48,000 bases of DNA, taken from NCBI GenBank assembly GCA_902595805.1, contig CACJRM010000006.1, positions 1 to 48,000 of the forward strand, written 5' to 3'. A model generated the notes under the pieces. The model did no database searches. It saw nothing but the letters and a program-made list of their open reading frames with translations, and was not told the DNA's origin. Made by a program: the position numbers and the translations under genes. Positions 1 through 8,145 of the stretch are shown piece after piece; position 1 is the stretch's first letter; each line of letters starts with the position of its first letter. This DNA comes from an uncultured Alphaproteobacteria bacterium. Lineage in GTDB: Bacteria > Pseudomonadota > Alphaproteobacteria > HIMB59 > GCA-002718135.

Positions 1-9
1 GATAAGTAA

Positions 10-1812
10 ATGTTTTATTCAGAAGATAAAAAACAATATACTGTTCTTAATAGAAGAACATTTTTATTATATCTATTAAAAGTATCTTTTTTTGGTATTG
101 TAGGATGGAGATTATATGATATTCAAATAAAAGATTCTCAAAAATATAAAACTCTTTCAAAAAATAATCAAATAGATGTAGAAATTATATATCCTGTTAG
201 AGGGAAAATTTATGACACTAATAATAAGGTCTTAGCATCTAATATTAAAGTATTTGATGTGTACATAATTCCTGAAAATACAAAAAATATAAATAAATCT
301 TTAAACAAACTAAACCAAATTATAAAAATTGACTTTAGTGATAGAAGAAAAATAATTGACTTATCTAAAAAAGTAAAAAAATTTCAAAAAATAAAAGTCT
401 TAGAAAATATCAATTGGTCAGAGCTTGAAAAAATAGAAGCTAATAAACTCAATATAGAGGGTATATTTATTTCTCAAGATTATATGAGAACTTATCAATT
501 TGATGATACTGTTTCACATTTAATTGGTTATACAAATAAGCCTAATCGTGAAGAGGTTGAATTACCTTTTGTGTTAAATATGCCTGATATAGAGATAGGA
601 AAAGACGGTATTGAAAAAAGTTTTAATCCTAATTTAATAGGTAAATCAGGACAAAGAGAAATAGAAGTTAATTCTTATGGAAGAGTAATTCGTGAAATAT
701 CACGGCAAGATAGTCAAAAAGGAAATGATATTCAGATAACTATCGATCTTAGAATCCAACAATATGCTTTAAATTTATTAAAAGAACACAAAGCAGGATC
801 CGTAGTACTTATGGATATTAATAATGGTAACATATTATGTATGGCTTCAACTCCATCTTATAATCCAAATAAAATTATACAAAAACCAAACAAGGAATAC
901 TGGGATTCAATTTTAGAAAATGAACTTTCGCCCCTCACGTACAGATGTATTCAAGGTTTATACGCTCCAGGCTCAACTTTTAAAATGATTGTTGCCATAG
1001 CAGGTATAGTTCATGGAATCATTGATACAAATACAAAACATTTTTGTAGTGGAAAAATTGGTTTAGGCGATAGACTTTATCATTGTTGGAAAAATAATGG
1101 TCATGGCTCAATGAATGTTAGTGATGCTATCAAAGAATCATGTGACGTTTTCTTTTATGAAATATCAAAAAAAATTGGCATAGATAAAATTGCTAGTGTT
1201 GCTGAAGATTTTGGTTTAGGCAAAATATATGATATTCCTTTAGCTAATCAAAAAAAAGGAATTATCCCTTCACGTGATTGGAAAAAGAAAAAATATGATG
1301 AAAGTTGGTACCCTGGGGAGACTCTAATTTCTGCTATAGGTCAAGGATTTGTATTAGCTAACCCACTACAACTTGCAGTAATGACTTCTATTATTGCTTC
1401 TAATGGAAAAAATATAAAACCAAATATTATAAAACAAAATACTTACATAGAATTTGAAAAATTGGAAAAATACCAAAATGCAATAAAAATCATTAAAAGT
1501 TCGATGTTTAAAGTAGTTAATGAAAGTAAAGGTACAGCTTATAAATCGAGATCTGAGTCTGCACCTTTTGCAGGAAAAACTGGTACTTCTCAAGTTAGAA
1601 GAATAACTGTAGCCGAGAGAGAAAGTGAAGATTTTAGGAAAAAAGAAGTAGAATGGAAAAAAAGAGATCACGCTTTATTCGTTGGATATATGCCAGTTGA
1701 AAGTCCTAGATATGCCGTTTCGGTTGTAATTGAACATGGAGGTTCAGGTGCATCAACTGCAGCACCTATAGCAAAAGAAATTTTTCAATTTACAAAAAAT
1801 TTAGAAAATTAA
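10..1812 (+). CDS. mrdA: Penicillin-binding protein 2 (peptidoglycan transpeptidase of cell elongation)
   Basis: Class B penicillin-binding protein that cross-links peptidoglycan in the Rod (elongation) complex at the inner membrane, facing the periplasm. The 600-residue product has a single N-terminal membrane anchor at about residues 18-36, a pedestal domain, and a transpeptidase domain from about residue 260. The three active-site motifs are visible: S322-T-F-K325 (in APGSTFKM), S377-C-D and K523-T-G-T. Length is normal for PBP2. The stop codon TAA shares its last A with the ATG of rodA, so the two are translationally coupled. The bases just before the ATG read gat-aag-taa, which may be the end of an upstream gene (mreD would be usual), but this cannot be verified here. 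Family call is firm. Confidence 0.95.
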   Translation: MFYSEDKKQYTVLNRRTFLLYLLKVSFFGIVGWRLYDIQIKDSQKYKTLSKNNQIDVEIIYPVRGKIYDTNNKVLASNIKVFDVYIIPENTKNINKSLNKLNQIIKIDFSDRRKIIDLSKKVKKFQKIKVLENINWSELEKIEANKLNIEGIFISQDYMRTYQFDDTVSHLIGYTNKPNREEVELPFVLNMPDIEIGKDGIEKSFNPNLIGKSGQREIEVNSYGRVIREISRQDSQKGNDIQITIDLRIQQYALNLLKEHKAGSVVLMDINNGNILCMASTPSYNPNKIIQKPNKEYWDSILENELSPLTYRCIQGLYAPGSTFKMIVAIAGIVHGIIDTNTKHFCSGKIGLGDRLYHCWKNNGHGSMNVSDAIKESCDVFFYEISKKIGIDKIASVAEDFGLGKIYDIPLANQKKGIIPSRDWKKKKYDESWYPGETLISAIGQGFVLANPLQLAVMTSIIASNGKNIKPNIIKQNTYIEFEKLEKYQNAIKIIKSSMFKVVNESKGTAYKSRSESAPFAGKTGTSQVRRITVAERESEDFRKKEVEWKKRDHALFVGYMPVESPRYAVSVVIEHGGSGASTAAPIAKEIFQFTKNLEN

Positions 1813-2909
1813 TGTTAAATAAAATTCAAAACTTAAATTACTTATTGATTTTCTTAGTAATATTAATTTCTTTTATTGGTGCAGCAGGTTTATATTCTGC
1901 TGCAGGTGGATCATATAATCCTTGGGCTTCAAGACATTTAATTAGATTAGCAATTTTTATATTTTTAGCAATTATCTTAGCTTTAATAAATATTAAATTT
2001 ATTTATCAATTTTCTTATTTTTTTTTTACTTTATCATTATTACTTTTGCTATCAGTTGAATTAATAGGTGTTTTTGGTAAGGGTGCAACCAGATGGATAA
2101 ATTTATTTGGTCTTAGCATTCAACCATCAGAATTAATAAAAATAACTATAATATTAGCACTGGCAAGATTTTACCATGATTTAAAATTTGATGAAATTAA
2201 GCGAATAAAAAATTTATTTTTTCCAACATTAATTTTATTTTTACCATTTTCTTTAGTTGTTATACAGCCAGATCTTGGAACTGCTTTAAGTATAGCAATG
2301 CTTGGGATTCTTATTTTATTTGCAAGTGGAATAAGAATTTGGAAGTTTGTATTAGGATTTTTTGTTCTAATTTCCTCAATACCTTTGTTATTAAATTACT
2401 TACAACCATACCAAAAAGATAGAATTTTCTCTTTTTTAAATCCTGAAGCAGATGCTCTTGGAAGAGGATATCAACTTATACAATCTAAAATTGCCTTGGG
2501 ATCTGGTGGTCTTACTGGTAAAGGTTTTTTGGAAGGCTCTCAATCTTATCTACAGTATTTGCCTGAAAAACAAACCGATTTTATCTTTACGTTAATTGGA
2601 GAAGAATTTGGTTTTATTGGTACTATATTTATAGTTTTACTATTTCTATTATTAATATCAGTCTGTTTTTATATAAGTATTAAATCAAATCATATTTTTG
2701 GTAGAATTCTTTCAATAGGTGTTGCCAGTAATTTATTTATATATGTGATAATGAACATATCTATGGTATCTGGATTAATGCCTGTTGTTGGAATTCCATT
2801 ACCTTTAGTTTCTTATGGGGGTTCAGCAATGCTTGCTATAATTATCTCTTTAGGATTAGTGCTAAATGCAGAATTAAATGGAAATTTAAAAAAAATACGT
2901 AATGCTTGA
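1812..2909 (+). CDS. rodA: RodA, SEDS-family peptidoglycan glycosyltransferase
   Basis: Multi-pass inner-membrane protein (365 residues, about ten hydrophobic segments) of the SEDS family. RodA polymerises lipid II into glycan strands and works with PBP2, the product of the gene it overlaps by one base (TAATG). The segment QTDFIFTLIGEEFGFIG near residues 258-274 and the C-terminal PLPLVSYGGSAM are signature stretches of the FtsW/RodA family. I choose RodA over FtsW because of the mrdA partner. The end overlaps the start of the next gene, an ABC transporter ATPase, by 8 bases, an unusual neighbour for a cell-shape operon. Confidence 0.95.
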   Translation: MLNKIQNLNYLLIFLVILISFIGAAGLYSAAGGSYNPWASRHLIRLAIFIFLAIILALINIKFIYQFSYFFFTLSLLLLLSVELIGVFGKGATRWINLFGLSIQPSELIKITIILALARFYHDLKFDEIKRIKNLFFPTLILFLPFSLVVIQPDLGTALSIAMLGILILFASGIRIWKFVLGFFVLISSIPLLLNYLQPYQKDRIFSFLNPEADALGRGYQLIQSKIALGSGGLTGKGFLEGSQSYLQYLPEKQTDFIFTLIGEEFGFIGTIFIVLLFLLLISVCFYISIKSNHIFGRILSIGVASNLFIYVIMNISMVSGLMPVVGIPLPLVSYGGSAMLAIIISLGLVLNAELNGNLKKIRNA

Positions 2910-3669
2910 AATAAATAATGTTAATAAATTTTTTGGAGGATTAAAAGCAGTCAATAACGCTTCAATGAAAGTCGAAATGGGTTCAATTACAGGTTTAATA
3001 GGTCCAAATGGTGCAGGAAAAACAACATTATTTAATACTATTGCTGGATTATATGATCCAGATGATGGAAATATAATTCTCAATAATGAGGATATATCTT
3101 TTTTAAAACCTCACGAATTATTTTCAAAAGGAGTTCTAAGAACCTTTCAAATAGCTCATGAGTTTTCCACTCTGACCGTTCTTGAAAATTTAATGATGGT
3201 ACCACCAAATCAATTTGGTGAAAAATTATCATACGCTTTATTAAGTAATGTAAAAGTAAAGCAACAAGAAGAAGAAATAAGACAAAAAGCTATCGATGTT
3301 ATAAACTTTTTGAATTTAAGTAACTTAACTCAAGAACTTGCAGGCAATTTATCTGGTGGTCAAAAAAAACTACTTGAGTTAGGGAGAACTATGATGGTTG
3401 ATCCTCAAATTGTTTTACTTGATGAGGTAGGAGCTGGAGTAAATCGAACACTTCTTAACGAAATTACCGATGCAATTTTAAGATTAAACAAAGAAAAAAA
3501 TTATACATTTTTTGTAATTGAACACGATATGGATTTAATAGAAAAAATTTGTGACCCTGTAATCGTGATGGCGGAAGGTTCTGTTTTGTTTAAGGGAAAT
3601 TTTAACGAAGTGAAAAATAATGATACAGTTATAGAAGCATATTTAGGCAAAGGTATTAATAAGAATTAG
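2902..3669 (+). CDS. livG: Branched-chain amino acid type ABC transporter, ATP-binding protein LivG
   Basis: First of two ATPases of a HAAT-family (Liv-type) importer. The 255-residue product has Walker A GPNGAGKTT near residue 34, signature LSGGQKKLLELGR near residue 150, and Walker B IVLLDEVGAGV. The Walker B is followed by a glycine-rich loop where many ABC ATPases have DEP. The C-terminal IEHDMDLIEKICD and the CDPVIVMAEG stretch are typical of LivG rather than LivF. It starts 8 bases inside rodA and is followed at 6 bases by livF, so it is probably transcribed from the mrdA-rodA promoter. Substrate may be leucine/isoleucine/valine, but Liv-type systems also carry urea, short amides and other amino acids; sequence alone does not decide. 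Confidence 0.92.
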   Translation: MLEINNVNKFFGGLKAVNNASMKVEMGSITGLIGPNGAGKTTLFNTIAGLYDPDDGNIILNNEDISFLKPHELFSKGVLRTFQIAHEFSTLTVLENLMMVPPNQFGEKLSYALLSNVKVKQQEEEIRQKAIDVINFLNLSNLTQELAGNLSGGQKKLLELGRTMMVDPQIVLLDEVGAGVNRTLLNEITDAILRLNKEKNYTFFVIEHDMDLIEKICDPVIVMAEGSVLFKGNFNEVKNNDTVIEAYLGKGINKN

Positions 3670-3675
3670 AATTTT

Positions 3676-4380
3676 ATGAATAATTTAATTGGTAAAAATT
3701 TAACAGCTGGATACGGAGGGGTTGATATAATTAAAGATATTAATCTAGAAGTTAACGAGGGTGAAATTGTTGTCATAGTTGGTCCAAACGGAGCAGGGAA
3801 ATCAACAGCAATGAAAGCATTGCTTGGTATGTTAAGTTTAACTTCAGGTTCTGTTGAATATTCAAATGAGGAAATTTCTTCAATGCTACCTCAAAACAGA
3901 ATTAATTTAGGATTGGCATTTGTTCCTCAAACAAACAATGTGTTTACTGGTATGACAGTAGAAGAAAATCTAGAAATGGGAGGGTTTTTAAGAGAGGATG
4001 AAATTATTCATACCATTAATGATGTTTATGACCTTTTTCCTATTTTGAAAGTAAAAAGAAATCAAAGTGCAGGAGAATTATCAGGAGGTCAAAGACAACA
4101 AGTAGCTTTTGGTAGAGCTCTTATGACCCAACCTAAAATTTTGATGTTAGATGAACCAACGGCAGGAGTATCACCAATTGTAATGGATGAGTTATTTTCA
4201 AGAATTATAGAAGTCCGTAAAACTGGTGTTGGTATACTAATGGTTGAACAAAATGCAAAACAAGCACTTGGTATTGCTGATAGAGGGTACGTGTTAGTAA
4301 ATGGAAAAAATAGTAGAGAAGGTTCAGGTGAAGAACTATTAAATAATCCAGAGGTTAGAAAGTCCTTTTTAGGAGGTTAA
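3676..4380 (+). CDS. livF: Branched-chain amino acid type ABC transporter, ATP-binding protein LivF
   Basis: Second ATPase of the Liv-type importer, 234 residues. Walker A GPNGAGKSTAMKALLG is near residue 37, Q-loop VPQTNNVFTGMTVEENL, signature LSGGQRQQVAFGRAL, and Walker B ILMLDEPTAGVSP. The compact length and the MTVEENLEMGGF segment are characteristic of LivF. It forms a heterodimer with LivG beneath the two permeases encoded next. The intergenic spacing is 6 bases upstream and 1 base downstream, where the AGGAGG-like sequence at the end of livF serves as ribosome binding site for livH. Confidence 0.92.
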   Translation: MNNLIGKNLTAGYGGVDIIKDINLEVNEGEIVVIVGPNGAGKSTAMKALLGMLSLTSGSVEYSNEEISSMLPQNRINLGLAFVPQTNNVFTGMTVEENLEMGGFLREDEIIHTINDVYDLFPILKVKRNQSAGELSGGQRQQVAFGRALMTQPKILMLDEPTAGVSPIVMDELFSRIIEVRKTGVGILMVEQNAKQALGIADRGYVLVNGKNSREGSGEELLNNPEVRKSFLGG

Positions 4381-4381
4381 A

Positions 4382-5395
4382 ATGATTGATTTTCTAAATT
4401 CTATAATTGTACTTCTAAATTTTATTATAATTCCAGGTATTTCTTATGGCTCTCAACTTGCACTTGGTGCACTTGGAGTTACATTTGTTTACGCTATACT
4501 TCGTTTTGCCAATTTTGCACATGGAGAAATCATGTCATTTGGAGCGATGATAACAATTTTATTTACGTGGTTTTTTCAATCACAAAATATTGGTTTAGGA
4601 ATTCTCCCTACTGCTCTGTTGGCGTTACCTATAGGAATAATTGCAACAATTATCTTATGCATTATTTCTGATAAATTTGTTTTTCAATATTACAGATATC
4701 AAAAAAGTGTTCCTGTTGTCTTAGCAATGGTTTCAATTGGGGTTATGTTCGTAATTAATGCAATAATAAGAATCATAATTGGAACAGAAACTATAAAATT
4801 TTCCGATGGACAGAAATTTATAATGAAAGCCAAACAGTTTAAAATAATGACAGGTTTAAATGAAGGATTAGCATTAAAATCTTCTCAAGTTATTACAATA
4901 TTAATTACTGTATTACTTTTGACTTTTACTTTCTGGTTTTTGCAAAAAACAAAAACTGGAAAATCAATGAGAGCATTTTCTGATAATGAAGATTTAGCAT
5001 TATTGTCAGGTATTAATCCTGATAGAGTAGTATTCACTACTTGGATTATTGTAGGAGTCTTAGCTTGTGTTGCGGGAACACTTTATGGTTTAGATAAAAG
5101 TTATAAGCCAATTATTTATCTCAATTTAGTCTTGCCAATATTTGCCTCAGCAATTGTTGGAGGCATTGGCAGTCCCTTTGGAGCTGTAGTAGGTGGTTAT
5201 GTCATCGCTTTTTCAGAAATAATGGTCACATATGCTTATAAGAAATTTTTTGTCTATTTGCTTCCAAGTTCTATGGAGCCAACTGGTCTAGTACAATTAC
5301 TTTCAACTGATTATAAATTTGCTGTATCATTTTCAATTTTAGTCATCGTTTTATTGATTAGACCATCTGGAATATTTAAAGGAAAAGTCTTATGA
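4382..5395 (+). CDS. livH: Branched-chain amino acid type ABC transporter permease LivH
   Basis: Inner-membrane permease of the HAAT importer, 337 residues with about eight hydrophobic segments. Recognisable family stretches are YAILRFANFAHGEIMSFGA near residues 36-54 and the cytoplasmic coupling region KTKTGKSMRAFSDNEDLALLSGIN near residue 190, followed by GGIGSPFGAVVGG. It is somewhat longer than the roughly 300 residues of the E. coli protein. Its ATG follows aggaggttaaa, a strong Shine-Dalgarno. The stop overlaps the start of livM by 4 bases. Confidence 0.92.
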   Translation: MIDFLNSIIVLLNFIIIPGISYGSQLALGALGVTFVYAILRFANFAHGEIMSFGAMITILFTWFFQSQNIGLGILPTALLALPIGIIATIILCIISDKFVFQYYRYQKSVPVVLAMVSIGVMFVINAIIRIIIGTETIKFSDGQKFIMKAKQFKIMTGLNEGLALKSSQVITILITVLLLTFTFWFLQKTKTGKSMRAFSDNEDLALLSGINPDRVVFTTWIIVGVLACVAGTLYGLDKSYKPIIYLNLVLPIFASAIVGGIGSPFGAVVGGYVIAFSEIMVTYAYKKFFVYLLPSSMEPTGLVQLLSTDYKFAVSFSILVIVLLIRPSGIFKGKVL

Positions 5396-6765
5396 TGAAG
5401 TTTGAAAGATATGAATGGTTAGCTATCACAATTATGATCTCTTTATTTATTTTTGTAGGCTTTATTCAAGGATGGTCAGTAAGTTTAGTAATTTTAAATA
5501 TGTGTATTATTTCAGCAATAATGACAATGGGGGTCAATATTTCTTGGGGTTATGCAGGAGTAATTAATTTTGGTGTAATGGGTTTTCTTGCCATGGGTGG
5601 ATTAGCGGCAGTCCTTGTATCTTACCCTCCCATTACAGAGTCATGGCAGGCTGGAGGTAGAGGGCTAGGTATCAGTTTTGCTTTACTTGTCGTATTGGTC
5701 ATTGCTGTAATGTATATCAATAAAACGGTAATCCAAAAAAGAAATAGGTATATTTTAAATTCCCTCATAATTTTTTTTGGTATTTTAATTATCAGACACT
5801 TTTATTTAAACGCTACACACAATATTGAAGATGTTAATCCAGCAATTGCAGGTTTTTTAGGTGGTCTTGGACTGCCAATAATTTTCTCTTGGATTGTAGG
5901 AGGTTTATTTGCTGCGGGCGTTGCATTTGTAATTGGTAAAGTAGCTCTTGGATTACGATCAGATTATCTTGCTATTGTTACTCTTGGTATTTCAGAAATA
6001 GTTGTTAGTGTTTTAAAACATGAAGAATGGCTATCTAGGGGAGTAAAAAATGTCATCGGTTTAAAGAGGCCTGTTCCTTATGAAATTGATTTACAAAATG
6101 CAGATTGGTTTATAAACTTGGTTACTTATCTAAACTCGTCAAAGTTAAATAATATTATTGATGTAACTGATAGACAACAAGTATTAAACAATCTTATTAT
6201 TGATGGCTCAGGAATTTTTGTAAAACTATCTTACGCGATTTTATTTCTGATTGTTATGTTAATAATTTTTTATTTTGCCAACAAAGCTCAATTATCTCCT
6301 TGGGGAAGAATGATGAGAGCTATCAGAGATAATGAAACAGCTGCAAATGCTATGGGGAAAGATGTTGTGAAACAACATTTAATTATTTTTGTAATAGGGG
6401 CTGCAATTGTAGGTGTTGCGGGTGCAATGCTTGTTACTTTAGATGGATTATTTACTCCTTCAGGATATCGACCACTTCGTTTCACTTTTATTATTTGGAT
6501 TATGGTTATTGTAGGTGGTAGTGGAAATAATTTAGGCGCTATATTTGGTGGTTTTGTTATATGGTTTTCTTGGATTGAGGCAGCTCCACTTACAACATTT
6601 ATTATTAATCTACTTACCATAGGATTAGAGCCCACAAATGCTTTAAAATTACATTTACTTGATAGTGTTCCTTACTTTAGATATCTATTTATGGGTTTAA
6701 TTTTATTATTAATTTTACGATATAGGCCGAAGGGAATTATACCAGAGAAAGTTAGGCACTCATAA
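5392..6765 (+). CDS. livM: Branched-chain amino acid type ABC transporter permease LivM
   Basis: Second permease of the HAAT importer, 457 residues and highly hydrophobic. Family motifs are WGYAGVINFGVMGFLAMGG near residue 50, LRSDYLAIVTLGISEIV near residue 190 and the coupling loop WGRMMRAIRDNETAANAMGKDV near residue 305. An extra hydrophilic loop around residues 210-260 makes it longer than the simplest LivM proteins. Two adjacent ATG codons open the gene (5392 and 5395); either could be the start. It is the last gene of the mrdA-to-livM run and ends against the hairpin that separates it from convergent livK. Confidence 0.92.
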   Translation: MMKFERYEWLAITIMISLFIFVGFIQGWSVSLVILNMCIISAIMTMGVNISWGYAGVINFGVMGFLAMGGLAAVLVSYPPITESWQAGGRGLGISFALLVVLVIAVMYINKTVIQKRNRYILNSLIIFFGILIIRHFYLNATHNIEDVNPAIAGFLGGLGLPIIFSWIVGGLFAAGVAFVIGKVALGLRSDYLAIVTLGISEIVVSVLKHEEWLSRGVKNVIGLKRPVPYEIDLQNADWFINLVTYLNSSKLNNIIDVTDRQQVLNNLIIDGSGIFVKLSYAILFLIVMLIIFYFANKAQLSPWGRMMRAIRDNETAANAMGKDVVKQHLIIFVIGAAIVGVAGAMLVTLDGLFTPSGYRPLRFTFIIWIMVIVGGSGNNLGAIFGGFVIWFSWIEAAPLTTFIINLLTIGLEPTNALKLHLLDSVPYFRYLFMGLILLLILRYRPKGIIPEKVRHS

Positions 6766-6791
6766 AAAAACCCCAGCTAAAAGCTGGGGTT
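6764..6791 (-). terminator. Intrinsic terminator between livM and livK
   Basis: An 8-bp GC-rich stem, CCCCAGCT (6771-6778) pairing with AGCTGGGG (6782-6789), closes a three-base AAA loop. Seven A residues at 6764-6770 give a U-run for transcripts coming from livK on the minus strand, so it is best read as the livK terminator. On the plus strand only two T residues follow, so it would stop livM transcripts less well. It is the only clear canonical hairpin terminator I see in the window. Confidence 0.9.
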
Positions 6792-6813
6792 AAATTAAAA
6801 TAATTTTGAACTA

Positions 6814-7995
6814 TTAAAGAGCGCCAACAGTAACGAATTCGCCACCACTAACTTCTAACTCTTTAAACGCACCAGCTGCATCACCAAACGCATTAAATTC
6901 TACATCTGTTGCACCTTGGTAATCAATATCTTTACCAGCAGCTAACATTTGTAAGCCGTATGATAATTGACCAGGGTTAATTACAATACCTGGAGCGTTA
7001 GATACTTTAGCAATATTGTTTAAGATTGATTGCTTATCAGCAGATCCACCAGCTTGAATTGCAAGAGCAATTATTGCTGCAGCATCATAAGACTCTCCAA
7101 CATATGGAGCACTTCCATCCATGCCATTTGCAGCTGCTAGTTCACCAAACTTAGTTGAACCTTTTGAAATTGCACCTGGCATAGAACCAAATGATCCTTC
7201 AAGATCAGCACCAATATTATCTACAATTGATTGACCAATCATACCATCAGAAAGAACAAAAGTGTCAAATGCACCTGAATCTAAAGATGCTTCAATCATT
7301 CCTTTTCCACCGTCATCGATATAACCAATTACTAGTAGTGCGTCTCCACCAGCTGATGCAAGAACACCAACTTCTGATGAATAATCCGCTTTACCATCTT
7401 CGTGTGCAGCTGATGCTGTAATAGTTCCACCACCACGAGCAAATGAAGCTTCAAATACTTCAGCTAAACCTTTTCCGTAGTCATTGTTAGTATACGTTAC
7501 AGCTATACTTTCAATTCCTCTGCTTAAAGCAAGTTTAGCTAATACTTGACCACCTTTTGCATCAGATGGAGCAGTACGCCAAAAAGTTCCATTATCAGGA
7601 ACTTTACTTAGACCTGGTGAAGTTGCTGACGGAGATACCATTAAGATACCATTTGGTACTGCAACATTTGCATTAATCGCACCTGTTACACCTGAACAGT
7701 CAGCACCCATAATAGCAGTTACACCTTGTGCAACTAGATCCTCAGCAGCAGCAGTTGCAGCAGCAGAGTCTACACAAGTTGAGTCAGCTTCTAAGATAGT
7801 AATTGATTCACCACCTAAAAGATTTCCAGAGTTTGATGCTTCATCGAATGCCATTTTCGCACCATCTCTCATAGCAGGAGTTAAAGATTCAATTGGTCCT
7901 GTAAAACCAAGAATAATTCCTACTTTAATTTCTGCTAATGCAGCAGTCGTTACAGTCGACAAACTTACAATAACAGCTAGAAGTAATTTTTTCAT
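6814..7995 (-). CDS. livK: Periplasmic amino-acid-binding protein of a Liv-type ABC importer
   Basis: Substrate-binding protein (393 residues) that delivers ligand to the LivHM permease encoded convergently next door. A clean Sec signal peptide is present (basic MKK, hydrophobic core, cleavage after TTAALA near residue 21). The mature part has the type I periplasmic-binding fold sequence IKVGIILGFTGP, then C74 and C100, a likely disulfide as in LivK/LivJ. It is rich in Ala, Gly and Asp with few Arg/Lys, and its codons are visibly less AT-rich than those of its neighbours, as expected for an abundant periplasmic protein. The start is supported by GGAGGAAAT just upstream. Separate transcription lets the binding protein be made in excess over the permease. 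Confidence 0.94.
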   Translation of the reverse strand: MKKLLLAVIVSLSTVTTAALAEIKVGIILGFTGPIESLTPAMRDGAKMAFDEASNSGNLLGGESITILEADSTCVDSAAATAAAEDLVAQGVTAIMGADCSGVTGAINANVAVPNGILMVSPSATSPGLSKVPDNGTFWRTAPSDAKGGQVLAKLALSRGIESIAVTYTNNDYGKGLAEVFEASFARGGGTITASAAHEDGKADYSSEVGVLASAGGDALLVIGYIDDGGKGMIEASLDSGAFDTFVLSDGMIGQSIVDNIGADLEGSFGSMPGAISKGSTKFGELAAANGMDGSAPYVGESYDAAAIIALAIQAGGSADKQSILNNIAKVSNAPGIVINPGQLSYGLQMLAAGKDIDYQGATDVEFNAFGDAAGAFKELEVSGGEFVTVGAL

Positions 7996-7997
7996 AT

Positions 7998-8050
7998 TTC
8001 CTCCAAAAAAGTATACTTTTTATATATGGTACCTCATATACTAGTTCCAA
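7998..8050 (-). promoter_or_regulatory. Candidate livK promoter with two palindromes and strong RBS
   Basis: Reading on the minus strand: a possible -35 TTGGAA (8050-8045), 18-base spacer, -10 TATATA (8026-8021), and a GGAGG ribosome binding site (8004-8000). A perfect 16-base palindrome AAAAAGTATACTTTTT occupies 8006-8021, where the transcription start would fall. A second imperfect inverted repeat is centred on GGTACC (8028-8033) within the promoter spacer. Either may be an operator. The promoter match is moderate and the operator idea is inference. Confidence 0.5.
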
Positions 8051-8108
8051 AAATCAATCATGCAGTTTTTTAATAAAAATACCCAAGATTTTAGCCAAAA
8101 ACCATAAA

Positions 8109-8137
8109 TTGACTTCATTTGCCTCACCGGATAAAGA
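8109..8137 (+). promoter_or_regulatory. Candidate gpsA operon promoter
   Basis: TTGACT (8109-8114, five of six to the -35 consensus) is followed after 17 bases by TAAAGA (8132-8137, a weak -10). The predicted start site lies at about 8144-8146, i.e. at or just before the gpsA ATG at 8146, so the mRNA could be leaderless. The -10 is poor, so confidence is limited. Confidence 0.35.
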
Positions 8138-8145
8138 TCAAACGT

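Noticed and set aside
1366..1671. 101-codon minus-strand frame inside mrdA
   Set aside because: Phe/Ser/Tyr-rich shadow of the transpeptidase domain; no family resemblance and no promoter or ribosome binding site.
7191..7421. 76-codon plus-strand frame inside livK, rich in Gln, Leu and His
   Set aside because: Antisense to a clear livK reading frame; its composition is the mirror of the Ala/Gly/Asp codons of livK.
8119..8145. TTG start for gpsA nine codons upstream
   Set aside because: The Rossmann motif begins directly after ATG 8146, the usual GpsA start, and the TTG lies between the candidate -35 and -10 elements.
7996..8145. Possible small RNA or tRNA in the livK-gpsA gap
   Set aside because: No cloverleaf, no GC-rich stem and no terminator; the gap is accounted for by two divergent promoters.
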